Positions 1 through 8,154 of a stretch of DNA of 11,493 nucleotides are shown here, piece after piece; the stretch's first letter is position 1; each line of letters begins with the position of its first letter. The stretch is from JBFMHD01 sp040752395 [NCBI: Candidatus Hydrogenedentota bacterium] (GTDB lineage Bacteria; JBFMHD01), in the NCBI GenBank assembly GCA_040752395.1, contig JBFMHD010000079.1, forward strand, positions 1-11,493. Direction: 5' to 3'. A model generated the notes under the pieces. The model was not told the origin of the DNA, did no database searches, and saw only the letters and a list, made by a program, of their open reading frames with translations. A program made the translations under genes and the position numbers.

Positions 1-24
1 AATTTTGTTTGTTTTTTACTGCAG

Positions 25-30
25 TATAAT
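25..30 (+). promoter_or_regulatory. Candidate -10 box for the lptFG pair
   Basis: A perfect TATAAT lies 34 bases before the lptF start, giving a plausible 5' leader of about 28 bases. No good -35 box is seen at 16-18 bases spacing (ATTTTG at 2-7 is the nearest candidate), there is no TG extension, and upstream sequence is cut off by the window edge. In such AT-rich DNA a chance match is possible. Confidence 0.3.
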
Positions 31-64
31 ATAAAATTTAAGATGAGAGTAAAGACTTTTTATT

Positions 65-1132
65 ATGAAAATTATTGAAGTATATATCTTAAAAGATTTT
101 ACCAAAAAATTGATTATCTCCCTGTTACTATTTACAGCCCTTTTTGTTACACCCCGGCTCTTTGAAATCCTGTATCTCGGATACACACGCTCTCTGCCTG
201 TAGAACTAATATTAAGACTCACGATACTTTCGCTGCCACAGGTATTAACATATTCTATACCTGTTTCAGGCATCATAGCTATATTTACTTCTCTTGGTAT
301 AATGTCTTTTAAAAAAGAGATCATAGCCATACAAAGTTGTGGGATATCGCCGTTACGGGTTACTGGAGTTCTAATTATTTTCTCTCTATTGATTGTTACA
401 ATTATGTTATATCTTCAGCTTGAATTATTCCCTCGTTCCTACACCCGTTTCAAGGATATTATACTCATAATCCGAAGTACTGATTCTTTGCCTGATTTCA
501 CCTCAAAAAGTCTGATTACTTTTGAGAATGTAACTTTATATTTTTCAAAGCTTGATATGGAAAACAAAAGAGGTGAGGATGTATTTGTTTCAATAAAGGA
601 AAACAAGGTGACAAAAATAATAAATGCAAAAAATGCAGAGTTCAATTTTACCACTGAAATACTGAATTTAAAGTTATTTTCAGGTACCATAGAACGAAAA
701 TTACAGGATAAAACCACCACACTTGATTTAGTTCCTTTTAATTTTTTCGAATTAAATATACCTGCAAAATTTCAAAGACAGGTCTATAGAACAAAAACTC
801 TTGAGGAGATGACTCTTGCGGAGCTTCTATCTTCTTTGAAAAACAAAGCCAATCCACAACATCCTTTAAAAATCGAACTTTTTAAGAAAATAATGTTTTC
901 AATATCCTTTTTCCCTCTATCACTTCTTTCTATCAGCCTTTCTATTAAAAAGAATGATCGTCGGTCTTCGGTTTCAGCAGGTTATGGAATAATGATTTGT
1001 GTGGTTTATTACCTTTTAAATATCACTGGTTTTATTCTTGCGCAACAGGGTATGATGGATTATATATCGCTGGGCATCACTACAATAGTTTTTACTATCT
1101 TTGCTTTGTATCACTGGAAAACAATTTTATGA
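65..1132 (+). CDS. lptF: LptF/LptG-family LPS export permease (first of tandem pair, probably LptF)
   Basis: A 355-residue inner-membrane protein of the YjgP/YjgQ family. In the family, LptF and LptG form the transmembrane core of the LptB2FG ABC transporter, which extracts LPS from the inner membrane and passes it to the periplasmic LptC/LptA bridge. The layout matches the family: a short basic N-terminus, three hydrophobic segments (about 14-35, 47-78 and 98-121), a polar periplasmic region (about 125-265) where the beta-jellyroll domain lies, and three C-terminal segments (about 273-295, 305-326, 331-351). The conserved cytoplasmic stretch KKEIIAIQSCGIS (83-95), which contacts LptB in the family, is present. 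The start is chosen because MKIIEVYILKDF is a typical family N-terminus; the Shine-Dalgarno is weak (purine-rich 41-54). Its stop overlaps the next start. Family assignment is secure. The lptF rather than lptG label rests on gene order only. Confidence 0.86.
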   Translation: MKIIEVYILKDFTKKLIISLLLFTALFVTPRLFEILYLGYTRSLPVELILRLTILSLPQVLTYSIPVSGIIAIFTSLGIMSFKKEIIAIQSCGISPLRVTGVLIIFSLLIVTIMLYLQLELFPRSYTRFKDIILIIRSTDSLPDFTSKSLITFENVTLYFSKLDMENKRGEDVFVSIKENKVTKIINAKNAEFNFTTEILNLKLFSGTIERKLQDKTTTLDLVPFNFFELNIPAKFQRQVYRTKTLEEMTLAELLSSLKNKANPQHPLKIELFKKIMFSISFFPLSLLSISLSIKKNDRRSSVSAGYGIMICVVYYLLNITGFILAQQGMMDYISLGITTIVFTIFALYHWKTIL

Positions 1133-2226
1133 AGATTCTTAAAAAATATATCCTGCTATCTGTAATAAAGCTCTTTTTCATTCTTATAATTATACTCCTT
1201 GTTGTCGCTTCCTTTATAGATACGTTATATTTAATAAAAGATAATAAAAGTCTTGGGTCTATGGATATTTTAAGGTTCAATTTTTACGTCGTCCCATTCC
1301 ATATTTATCTGGTCCTTCCTTTATCTTTATTTTTATCGGTTCTTTTGACAATATCTATGCTTGAATTTCATAATGAGATAACAGCAATATGTATAAGCGG
1401 TATAAAACTATCCTGTATATATAGCATTATAATAATTTTCAGTATCGTAATTTTTATTATTTCTATACTAAATACAGAACTTATACTGCCCTATACTTAT
1501 AAAAAGATGAATATAATAAAATATGGGCACTCATACTATAATGATTATAAAATCAAAACTGATATAAAATACGTATCGAGCTCGGGAAAGTTCTACATAA
1601 TAAACTCGTTTGATTCAGAAGATAATAGTATCACAGGTATATCAATCCAGGATAAAGATATTGATGGAAACTCTGTTATATATACTTCTAATTATGGTTA
1701 TTATACTGATAATATGTGGGGGATAAAAGAGGTGGTAAAAAGAACTATAAAAGGTTCTGGAAAATCTATAGTTGAAGAAAAGATACCGCTTTATAAAGTT
1801 TCAGAATTGCCTTCACCTGATAAACTGATTCTTTTAAATAAAGTATCTTTTTTAAAAAAAGAAGAACTCCGTCTGATTGAACTTTTAAAAATCGTCCCAT
1901 ATTCAAATACATCCCTACAATTACACCGTAAAGTGCTTGTTAGTTTATTCTCAAAAACAATATATTTTATAGACTATATTCTTCTCTCTGTACTCGGGGT
2001 ATTGATGGGAATATATCGTAAAAATATTCGAAGCGGTGCCGGGAATGTTGGGATTGGAATATTAATATTTTTATTATTCAATGTTTTCGTACGATATGGC
2101 TACCTCTTTGGGTATCAAGGAATAATACCTTCTTTATTATCCTGTCTTTTAGGGGATTTATTCCTGTTTTTATGTATAATATTTTATCTATATAAACTGA
2201 GCAGTCGGGGAGTTTTTTTTTCATAG
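1129..2226 (+). CDS. lptG: LptF/LptG-family LPS export permease (second of tandem pair, probably LptG)
   Basis: A 365-residue paralogue of the preceding gene and its expected partner in the LptB2FG transporter. It has three N-terminal membrane segments (about 10-34, 52-77, 96-118), a polar periplasmic domain (about 125-265), and three C-terminal segments (about 272-295, 306-325, 333-355). The family coupling stretch HNEITAICISGI lies at 81-92. The start at 1129 forms an ATGA overlap with the upstream stop, has a GGAAA eight bases upstream, and gives the family N-terminus MKILKKYIL. An in-frame ATG at 997 would add 44 residues read from inside the upstream gene and is rejected. The overlap suggests translational coupling and equal production of the two subunits. 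The LptB ATPase is not in the window. The short tail after the last helix (RGVFFS) is encoded by a run of T. Confidence 0.84.
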   Translation: MKILKKYILLSVIKLFFILIIILLVVASFIDTLYLIKDNKSLGSMDILRFNFYVVPFHIYLVLPLSLFLSVLLTISMLEFHNEITAICISGIKLSCIYSIIIIFSIVIFIISILNTELILPYTYKKMNIIKYGHSYYNDYKIKTDIKYVSSSGKFYIINSFDSEDNSITGISIQDKDIDGNSVIYTSNYGYYTDNMWGIKEVVKRTIKGSGKSIVEEKIPLYKVSELPSPDKLILLNKVSFLKKEELRLIELLKIVPYSNTSLQLHRKVLVSLFSKTIYFIDYILLSVLGVLMGIYRKNIRSGAGNVGIGILIFLLFNVFVRYGYLFGYQGIIPSLLSCLLGDLFLFLCIIFYLYKLSSRGVFFS

Positions 2227-2243
2227 TCAGGCTTAGAAAACTC
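2210..2243. terminator. Stem-loop between convergent genes, possible weak terminator
   Basis: Nine bases (2210-2218, GAGTTTTTT) can pair with 2235-2243 (AGAAAACTC), with one G-T wobble, around a 16-base loop. The structure spans the end of lptG and the 20-base gap before the convergent gene. On the + strand a short T-run (2250-2254) follows; on the - strand no T-tract follows. The stem is weak and could be chance. Confidence 0.28.
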
Positions 2244-2246
2244 AAA

Positions 2247-4745
2247 TCATTTTTGACTCATATTCATTCTTAATCGTTCAAGAATTAATTTATACTCTCT
2301 GTTATCAGGTTCAAGTCTTAATGCCAGATTAATAAAATTATATGCGTTGGCATAATCTTTAAGGAATATATAGCTTTTTGCAATAAGATCTATCAGTTCC
2401 TTATCCTGGGAAACATTGCCAAGCGTCGAGGCAAATCTTAAAAAATTATTTAAGAATACCTTTGCGTCATTACTCAGTTGACCATTGGCAAAATTCTTTT
2501 CAATATCCATTATCCCTATTTTATAGTACTGACGTAACTCAGAGGTTTTATTCAGTTGTGAAGCAAGTTTTGTAAGTAAAATAACATAATCAAAATTTAA
2601 AGAACCAAAATTCAAAGCACCGCTCTTTATAAAATCATAAGCTTCTTCAAACCTGTTCTGGCCTGCAAGTATATTAACGAGCTGTAAATAATTAGACTGA
2701 TTAAACGGGTCAAAAACTATCGCATATTTCAGATTATTTTCAGCTTCTTTTAGATCGTTACGAAATCTTATGTTTATTTGTGACTCAAGAAAATATGCGG
2801 TGCTTCTACCATAAAAAGGAATCATTGGTGCATCACCATTCTCAGCATCATGAGGAATAAGATGGATTCTATACAAATGATATAAAGCCTTTTTCCAATA
2901 ACCAAGCTGCAACCACCGTTGCGCTAACCCTATATGGTTTTTATAATTATTCTCAATAAGCGTAGCTCTTTCAAAATGTGATAAACTTAAACCTTGCTGC
3001 CCAAGATTTAAATAAACTAACCCTATATTATTATGTATCTGCGCATAATTGGGTAATATATCAGTGAGCATTTTATATAATCGTAAAGCATTTTGCTGGT
3101 CATTCTTTTTCAGGTAGCCAAATGCGCCTTTATACATACCTGAGACCTCAAAGGGATTGAGTTCTATGGATTTTTCACAATCTTTTATAGCGCTATCTAT
3201 CAGTGTTTCCTGATCAAGTTTAGTCATACCCGAAATAAGATGTTTATCTGATAAAAGAAGTCTGTGAGAGATATAAAAGTATAATATTACACAAAAAATA
3301 CTTATAAATAACATAATCATTCCGTTCTTCGGAAATCTTATTCTTTTAAGTCTTTTCACTTTATCGTCTAAACCATTATTAAGATATAAAAAGCTCAGTA
3401 ACAAACCGATGGCTGTCCACATACTTACAGCACAACCCGTCCATCTTAATTCTACACAAACAAGATTCTGTATGAGTTCGCCCACTAAACCGCATATTAT
3501 GCCAAGAATCACAAGATAGTAATTACTTTTTCTATATCGATATAATAATCTAAAACCAGTAATAAAAATCGTTGCGTATAATCCTAACCAGAGTATCAAT
3601 CCAATTAAGCCTGATTCACCAAGATATTCTAAGTATTCATCATGTGGGTGGTCAGTATTATGTGTAACTCCGCTTCTGTGATAATGACTCGGTCTATAAT
3701 AAGGGAATGCTGCTCGGAAACCGCCGACACCAACCCCTAATATTGGGTGGTCTATACCCATTCTCATTGCGCCTTCCCACATTCTTATACGAACAAGATT
3801 AGTCCCACGTGTTACCTGTGGAACAGATATTATAAGACGTTTCAATGGATCAAATTGTTCTGCAAGAAACCCTCTCTTCTTTATTCCCATAAAAAAAAGA
3901 CTGATTATAGCGAGTATTAATATACTCATAGAAGCCCATTTTCTATATTTTTCTTTAAAAAACTCTATATTTTTAATATTAACAAACATTAAAATAAAAA
4001 ATAAAGAAACAGAGCCAAACATACCAAGTATCGCGCCTCGTGTTCTTGAAATATAGATACAATACATTGTAAGAAGCCCTGTAAATAAATATAATCCGAG
4101 TCTTATAAAACTCTGTGTTGCAAATGCTAATCCAAGACATATCGGCATAGTTACATCAACATAACCACAATAAAAGTTCTTATTACCAAAGGTAGATACA
4201 CCTGGAACAAAAGCCCAGCCCCCCCAGAAATATATATCTTTATTAAGTATCATACTTAGTATCTCTGAAAGAAAATCTCTTTGTAATACAACCTGTCCAA
4301 AATAATAAAAAGAGACTAAAAAAGTAACTAATGTTATTACATCAAGCGCAAACCTTAATTTTTTAAAATTATTCATATAACGCGCAACCATTAATGCTAT
4401 TAAAAAATATGATGAAAAATTAGCCATCTCTTCAATTGCAGGCGGTCCCCATTGCATTCTCCAGACTGTTATGGCTGCATTTAAATCTAAATATAAAAGT
4501 AGAATAACGATGGGCCAGTTAATAGGACTTGGTAATAATTTAAATCTGCCAGCCTCATAATAAGAAGTGGTTAAATATATCAGGAAAGAGGTATAAGCAG
4601 CGAAATACGCAGATAAAGTCTTTAAAAAAACTATGTTCTGGGTCTTAACATAAAATATTAAAGGGACAACCACAAAAAGCACTAAGAGCAAATAAAAATT
4701 AATCTGTTCTTTTTTCCTGTATAGATACTCGAGAAATACTAACAT
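2247..4745 (-). CDS. O-antigen ligase/polymerase-like membrane protein with C-terminal TPR domain
   Basis: An 832-residue integral membrane protein. Residues 1 to about 500 form some ten or more hydrophobic segments, and about 505-832 is a soluble TPR region. The N-terminal half carries the marks of the Wzy/WaaL (O-antigen ligase, Wzy_C) superfamily: an arginine-rich motif ending a helix (SRTRGAILG, 233-241), LGVGVGGF (336-343), and the large-loop signature HPHDEYLEYLGESGLIG (366-382). Family members move a glycan from undecaprenyl diphosphate to a growing chain, lipid A core or protein on the periplasmic side. TPR-like helical pairs are clearest at 568-600 (NNIGLVYLNLGQQ), 603-633, 684-712 and 784-815. 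The start has AAGGA ten bases upstream. A 148-base spacer and a probable terminator separate it from the upstream operon. Whether it is polymerase, ligase or protein O-oligosaccharyltransferase cannot be told from sequence. Confidence 0.86.
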   Translation of the reverse strand: MLVFLEYLYRKKEQINFYLLLVLFVVVPLIFYVKTQNIVFLKTLSAYFAAYTSFLIYLTTSYYEAGRFKLLPSPINWPIVILLLYLDLNAAITVWRMQWGPPAIEEMANFSSYFLIALMVARYMNNFKKLRFALDVITLVTFLVSFYYFGQVVLQRDFLSEILSMILNKDIYFWGGWAFVPGVSTFGNKNFYCGYVDVTMPICLGLAFATQSFIRLGLYLFTGLLTMYCIYISRTRGAILGMFGSVSLFFILMFVNIKNIEFFKEKYRKWASMSILILAIISLFFMGIKKRGFLAEQFDPLKRLIISVPQVTRGTNLVRIRMWEGAMRMGIDHPILGVGVGGFRAAFPYYRPSHYHRSGVTHNTDHPHDEYLEYLGESGLIGLILWLGLYATIFITGFRLLYRYRKSNYYLVILGIICGLVGELIQNLVCVELRWTGCAVSMWTAIGLLLSFLYLNNGLDDKVKRLKRIRFPKNGMIMLFISIFCVILYFYISHRLLLSDKHLISGMTKLDQETLIDSAIKDCEKSIELNPFEVSGMYKGAFGYLKKNDQQNALRLYKMLTDILPNYAQIHNNIGLVYLNLGQQGLSLSHFERATLIENNYKNHIGLAQRWLQLGYWKKALYHLYRIHLIPHDAENGDAPMIPFYGRSTAYFLESQINIRFRNDLKEAENNLKYAIVFDPFNQSNYLQLVNILAGQNRFEEAYDFIKSGALNFGSLNFDYVILLTKLASQLNKTSELRQYYKIGIMDIEKNFANGQLSNDAKVFLNNFLRFASTLGNVSQDKELIDLIAKSYIFLKDYANAYNFINLALRLEPDNREYKLILERLRMNMSQK

Positions 4746-4870
4746 TGTATAAATATCCTTAAATGTAATCCTTCAGATAAATACCTCATCTTAAAGACGC
4801 ACTTAAAGGTGCTCACTACAATTTTTTCATACGTTCTCAGTCATAGGTAGAAAAGAAGTAAGAAGTATCA
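4746..4870 (-). promoter_or_regulatory. Leader/spacer upstream of the 832-residue ligase-like gene
   Basis: This spacer, between the terminator hairpin and the next start, probably holds that gene's promoter, but no convincing -35/-10 pair could be picked. Visible on the - strand: CTTTAAG twice in 12-base register (+ strand 4790-4796 and 4802-4808), a GCAC/GTGC four-base stem enclosing the upstream copy, and two AAGGA sites (4773-4769 and 4760-4756), of which the second is the likely ribosome binding site at ten bases from the ATG. No small ORF longer than a few codons was found. Confidence 0.35.
4854..4867 (+). repeat. Two-copy heptamer repeat AGAAGTA
   Basis: Two exact tandem copies of AGAAGTA, followed by TCAG, in a purine-rich part of the spacer. 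A related pair (CAAGAAG CAAGAGG, read on the - strand) lies at 11415-11428 just before the other ligase-like gene. With only two copies each, chance is possible. Confidence 0.4.
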
Positions 4871-4894
4871 GAAAAAAGAAACAAACGTTGTTTT
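4871..4894 (-). terminator. Probable intrinsic terminator of the five-gene glycan operon
   Basis: Read on the - strand, directly after the stop codon of the propeller-like gene, AAACAA and TTGTTT form a six-base stem with a three-base CGT loop (4879-4893), followed by CTTTTTTC (six T, from 4877-4872). Geometry is right for rho-independent termination, but the stem has only one G-C pair, so termination may be partial and allow read-through into the downstream gene. Confidence 0.42.
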
Positions 4895-6132
4895 CAGTCA
4901 AAGTATTTTTCACTGAGTTTTAAAAACCAATAACCATCAGCTGTCTCAACGATAACAATATAACTACTGTTAATCTTGTTTATCCATAAATTTTTCAAAC
5001 ACGATTGTAATATTCTATAAAATTTCTTGTCTTCAATCTCATAATAATATAAAATTCTTTCATCTATATTTTGATTGAAAGTATCATAAACAGAATAAAA
5101 CATAATCTTGCTGTCGTCACTTATCCAGAAGTCTGTTACTCTATGAGTAAAATTCAATTGTGTCAATTGTTCTTCTGCTTCCCTTTTTATGCTTACCCTG
5201 TATAGATTATTTTCTATAAAGTTATTAAATGTAATTGTCGTTGGTTCAATAAAACCTTTATTTAATATAAAATAGATATCCTTGATGTTGTGGTCTTCTT
5301 TGAAAAGCGTTATTGAATAATCCTTTAAGAAAAACCTCAAATCTGAACTGGATAATATAATATCTTCTCTATCTTTATTAAAATCATATCGTATGAGCTC
5401 TGAACATTTTGTATTCCCAATTATATTATTTTTTACATATAGAAGCCCATCTCCGTTTTTTGAAAAAGCAGGATTAATAATATCTTTATTTAAAATAGAT
5501 ATTGGCTTTATTTTATTACCTTTCAAAGTCAGCCATTGTTCTTTTTGTGAATTAAAAAGTAAAATAAGTTCTCCATTATTGCTCACCTTTAATGCACTTA
5601 TACCTGTCACATCATCATCACTGATTAATACTTTTGTATCACTCTTTATATCTATTCTTTCAAGCTTCATATATCCATATCTATTCGCAATAATTATAGC
5701 TATTACGATATCAGTATCTTCAGGTAAAGTATATAAACCATAATCGAGTTCAACTTCGCCATATTCGGATTTTATTTCTTTAAAGATATCAAAAATAATT
5801 AATTTTATTCTATTATCCAGTTCTGTGCAACGATATACAAGGTATCTTCTATTTTTAGCTATTGTATAATCCACTATTTTACGATTCTCTATTAATAAAG
5901 TATTTTTATATCTTCCATTGAGGTCAGCTGTATAAAATTCGTTTTTAAAGTTATCTTTGTAATATAATATTAGCGAACTGCTATCTTCTAAAAAACCTAC
6001 AAATTTAGCTTGGGGGTAATCAAAATAAATCCTGTTTACCTGTGTCAAAACTAATCTTGTATCATCTCCCTGTAAAAGCGAGGATATAATTAAATTAAGT
6101 AAAAGTCCCGAAAAAATTTTTTTCACTGTCAT
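4894..6132 (-). CDS. Exported protein of unknown function, probably TolB/WD40-like beta-propeller
   Basis: I do not recognise a named family for this 412-residue protein. The N-terminus (MTVKK, then a hydrophobic run to about residue 20, then QGDD) looks like a Sec signal peptide without a lipobox cysteine, so a periplasmic or secreted location is likely. The rest is beta-rich with no further membrane segment. It shows recurring units of roughly 40-50 residues in which a polar turn with D/N/S/G precedes a hydrophobic strand ending in aromatic residues: examples start near 39, 86, 128, 176, 219 and 331 (SNNGELILLF 184-193, SKNGDGLLYV 224-233, SDDSKIMFYS 338-347). This resembles TolB/PD40 propeller blades. 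Its ATG overlaps the stop of the glycosyltransferase upstream as ATGA, so the two are probably translationally coupled; there is no strong Shine-Dalgarno. Catalytic residues are not evident. It may be a scaffold or glycan-binding protein; this is inference. Confidence 0.62.
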   Translation of the reverse strand: MTVKKIFSGLLLNLIISSLLQGDDTRLVLTQVNRIYFDYPQAKFVGFLEDSSSLILYYKDNFKNEFYTADLNGRYKNTLLIENRKIVDYTIAKNRRYLVYRCTELDNRIKLIIFDIFKEIKSEYGEVELDYGLYTLPEDTDIVIAIIIANRYGYMKLERIDIKSDTKVLISDDDVTGISALKVSNNGELILLFNSQKEQWLTLKGNKIKPISILNKDIINPAFSKNGDGLLYVKNNIIGNTKCSELIRYDFNKDREDIILSSSDLRFFLKDYSITLFKEDHNIKDIYFILNKGFIEPTTITFNNFIENNLYRVSIKREAEEQLTQLNFTHRVTDFWISDDSKIMFYSVYDTFNQNIDERILYYYEIEDKKFYRILQSCLKNLWINKINSSYIVIVETADGYWFLKLSEKYFD

Positions 6133-7304
6133 CTTGTTGTCTCAGCTTTCTCCCAGATGGATTTACTAAAGCCACAAATGCCCACAATATATCCTGAACT
6201 TGCAGTAAAGACAGCTGTAAGAAAATATAACGGTAAAGTAAAAATCTTTAACTTAAAAAATCTCCATTCTGTAATCAGGCCGATGATGCTAATAATTGAT
6301 AAAATAATAAATGTAAGACTCATTGACCATAATATTAAATATATTATAGCACTTTTCTTTATTTTATACAATAATAAAAACCAGAGTATAATAACTATTC
6401 CAAGATTCCATCTTAAAAATTTATGACAGAACAACATCAGAGCAGGTTTTATGGTTTTAAAAGTAAAGCAGCAATTTAATCTTAGATATCCTCTTACATC
6501 CTGTGGTACCATGCGAAGTCTTCTCTTTATTTCTTCAAATAATTTTTCTGCTGGTTTCTCGTAGGCTTTTGCGTCTTTTACAAAAACCATAATATAACCA
6601 TTCTTAAGTATATGCATCGGGATATAAGAATCGTCTGCGAAAGTTGGTGGCACATCAACGTAAAGCTCTTTTCTTACAGCATATATAGCACCTGCGCCCA
6701 TAACCATAGAATAAAACCTGCTCTCCTCTTCCTTGATAAATGTCTCGTATCTCCAGTACGTGGCCTCGCCATGCTGCGAAACCAATGCTTCCTCAATCTC
6801 TTCATAAATAAGATCACCGCCGCAAGCCCCAACTCGCGGGTCTATAAACGGTCTTACCAATAGTTTTACTGCCTCTCTATCGTATATAGTGTTAGCATCA
6901 GTAAAAATCAATATCTCACCGTGAGCTGATTTAACTGCCTCATTCAAACGAACAACTTTTCCTTTCCTTTCTTTTGAACCTTGATATCTGACATTTCTAT
7001 ATTCAAAAGCATACTTCTTTATTATCTCGCAAGTTGCATCTTTAGAACCATCATCAGCTGCTATGATTTCAATTTTATCCATGGGATAATCTAAAGAAAG
7101 TAAATTTTTAATTCTTCTCTCTATTACTTTTTCTTCGTTATACGCTGAAAATAATATAGTTATAAAAGGGTAATAATTATCAATATATTTTTGGTTTTCC
7201 CGGTTTAGAATTCTGTTGAGAATATATAAAAAAGCAGGATACAAAATTAAATTTAAAATAACTATAAAACTCAATACCCAAAAAATAATCTCAATCATTA
7301 ACAT
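6129..7304 (-). CDS. Membrane-anchored family 2 glycosyltransferase (COG1215-like)
   Basis: A 391-residue processive-type GT2 enzyme, expected to transfer a sugar from a nucleotide donor on the cytoplasmic face of the membrane. An N-terminal membrane helix (about 5-30) is followed by the GT-A domain: AYNEE (54-58), nucleotide-binding DDGS (84-87), the DxD-type TDAN (135-138), GAGAIYAVRK (203-212) and ADD (223-225) in the place of the catalytic-base motif. RRLRM (261-265) sits where cellulose-synthase-like enzymes have QxxRW. Two to three C-terminal helices follow (about 297-318, 320-345, 352-378). The start has AAAGGA seven bases upstream and lies 14 bases inside the end of the preceding gene; a second in-frame ATG two codons later is less well placed. 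Donor and product are unknown. The absence of the full QxxRW motif makes a single-sugar transferase as plausible as a polymer synthase. Confidence 0.9.
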   Translation of the reverse strand: MLMIEIIFWVLSFIVILNLILYPAFLYILNRILNRENQKYIDNYYPFITILFSAYNEEKVIERRIKNLLSLDYPMDKIEIIAADDGSKDATCEIIKKYAFEYRNVRYQGSKERKGKVVRLNEAVKSAHGEILIFTDANTIYDREAVKLLVRPFIDPRVGACGGDLIYEEIEEALVSQHGEATYWRYETFIKEEESRFYSMVMGAGAIYAVRKELYVDVPPTFADDSYIPMHILKNGYIMVFVKDAKAYEKPAEKLFEEIKRRLRMVPQDVRGYLRLNCCFTFKTIKPALMLFCHKFLRWNLGIVIILWFLLLYKIKKSAIIYLILWSMSLTFIILSIISIIGLITEWRFFKLKIFTLPLYFLTAVFTASSGYIVGICGFSKSIWEKAETTR

Positions 7305-8154
7305 TGTAAAATCCTTTAATAAAATCTTTTAGATATGAAAAGTTATTTTTAACCCATTTTAGATTAATGAACGTTCTTAAAATTAAACCACTCAAACCTG
7401 CTATAAAACATAATTCTCTATAAGGAAAGGAGTAATGTTTCTTTAGAAAATAACCAAAGTTTTTAAAATAAACAGCTGGAAACAAAAAAGTCCTGCTCCC
7501 ACCACCATAATGCACTATGGAATACCCTGGGTTATAGAATATTTTTATTCCCTTTTTCATAGCGCGATAACAGTAATCCAATTCTTCATGATAAAAAAAA
7601 TATTTTTCATCAAATAACCCGTTTCTTTTTATTACTTCTCTATTCATTAAAAAAAACGAACCCTCAATATAATCAACAAACGAGTGTCTGGGCTCAAAAT
7701 TTTGAATTTCTGTCTCTCTCATCTTTATTTTTAATCCTGATGTTTCATAAAATATCCTTGTTATGTTCGGGAAGCTGAAATAAGATTTATATAATTTATC
7801 ATTTTTATTCCGTTTTAAACCACAGCCAATAATTACAGGTTCTTGTTCTGCAATCAATTCCTCAATACCCTCTTTAATAAATTCAGTATCCTGATTAAGT
7901 AAAAGATACCACTTGCTCTCCGGATAAAGATTCAACCCTTGATTCACAGCTCTTGCAAAACCTCTGTTAATTCTATTCTTAATTAGCTTTATTTCTTTAT
8001 ATTGTTTTAATATATCTACAGTTTTATCACTTGAAGAATTATCAATAATTATTATTTGTTTATTAACAGGTACAAATTTTAAAATAGAATCAATAGAGTT
8101 TTTAATATATTTTTCACCATTATAAGTAACAATAATGATACAAAGGTCTGACAT
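7291..8154 (-). CDS. Family 2 glycosyltransferase, rhamnosyltransferase (WbbL) type
   Basis: A 287-residue soluble or peripheral GT2 enzyme of about the usual length for the WbbL/RfbF-like group, which adds a sugar (often rhamnose) to a lipid-linked intermediate. Motifs in order: VTYNGEKYI (9-17), DNSSSDKT (38-45), NRGFARAVNQG (63-73), the metal-binding NQDTE (87-91), GSFFLMNREV (165-174), the acidic catalytic stretch FDEKYFFYHEELDYCYR (181-197), and a late histidine in IVHYGGGS (213-220). No transmembrane helix is clear. The ATG follows the upstream stop codon directly, with AGGGG eight bases before it. The 3' end overlaps the next gene by 14 bases. Fold and enzyme class are secure. The sugar specificity is inferred from family resemblance only. 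Confidence 0.92.
   Translation of the reverse strand: MSDLCIIIVTYNGEKYIKNSIDSILKFVPVNKQIIIIDNSSSDKTVDILKQYKEIKLIKNRINRGFARAVNQGLNLYPESKWYLLLNQDTEFIKEGIEELIAEQEPVIIGCGLKRNKNDKLYKSYFSFPNITRIFYETSGLKIKMRETEIQNFEPRHSFVDYIEGSFFLMNREVIKRNGLFDEKYFFYHEELDYCYRAMKKGIKIFYNPGYSIVHYGGGSRTFLFPAVYFKNFGYFLKKHYSFPYRELCFIAGLSGLILRTFINLKWVKNNFSYLKDFIKGFYNVND

Noticed and set aside
16-330. Open frame opposite the start of lptF
   Set aside because: Antisense to a well-supported gene, no recognisable domain and no Shine-Dalgarno; treated as a shadow.
439-720. Open frame opposite the periplasmic-domain part of lptF
   Set aside because: Shadow of the coding strand with no family features.
997-1128. In-frame 44-residue N-terminal extension of lptG from an ATG at 997
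   Set aside because: It lies wholly inside lptF in another frame, and the residues do not resemble the family; the ATG at 1129 gives the standard N-terminus and an ATGA overlap.
2194-2221. AAACT/AGTTT stem with nine T at the end of lptG as a terminator
   Set aside because: Only five weak pairs, and it lies inside the coding sequence before the stop; the longer 2210-2243 pairing is the better candidate.
5393-5743. Hydrophobic 116-residue open frame on the + strand
   Set aside because: Antisense to the propeller-like gene; its hydrophobicity follows from AT-rich beta-strand codons read backwards.
6157-6863. Two + strand open frames opposite the membrane GT2
   Set aside because: They oppose a gene with clear catalytic motifs and have no domain of their own.
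7291-7304. Possible frameshift joining the two GT2 genes
   Set aside because: Each gene has a complete and different GT2 motif set, and the 14-base overlap contains a proper start with AAAGGA, so they are two genes.
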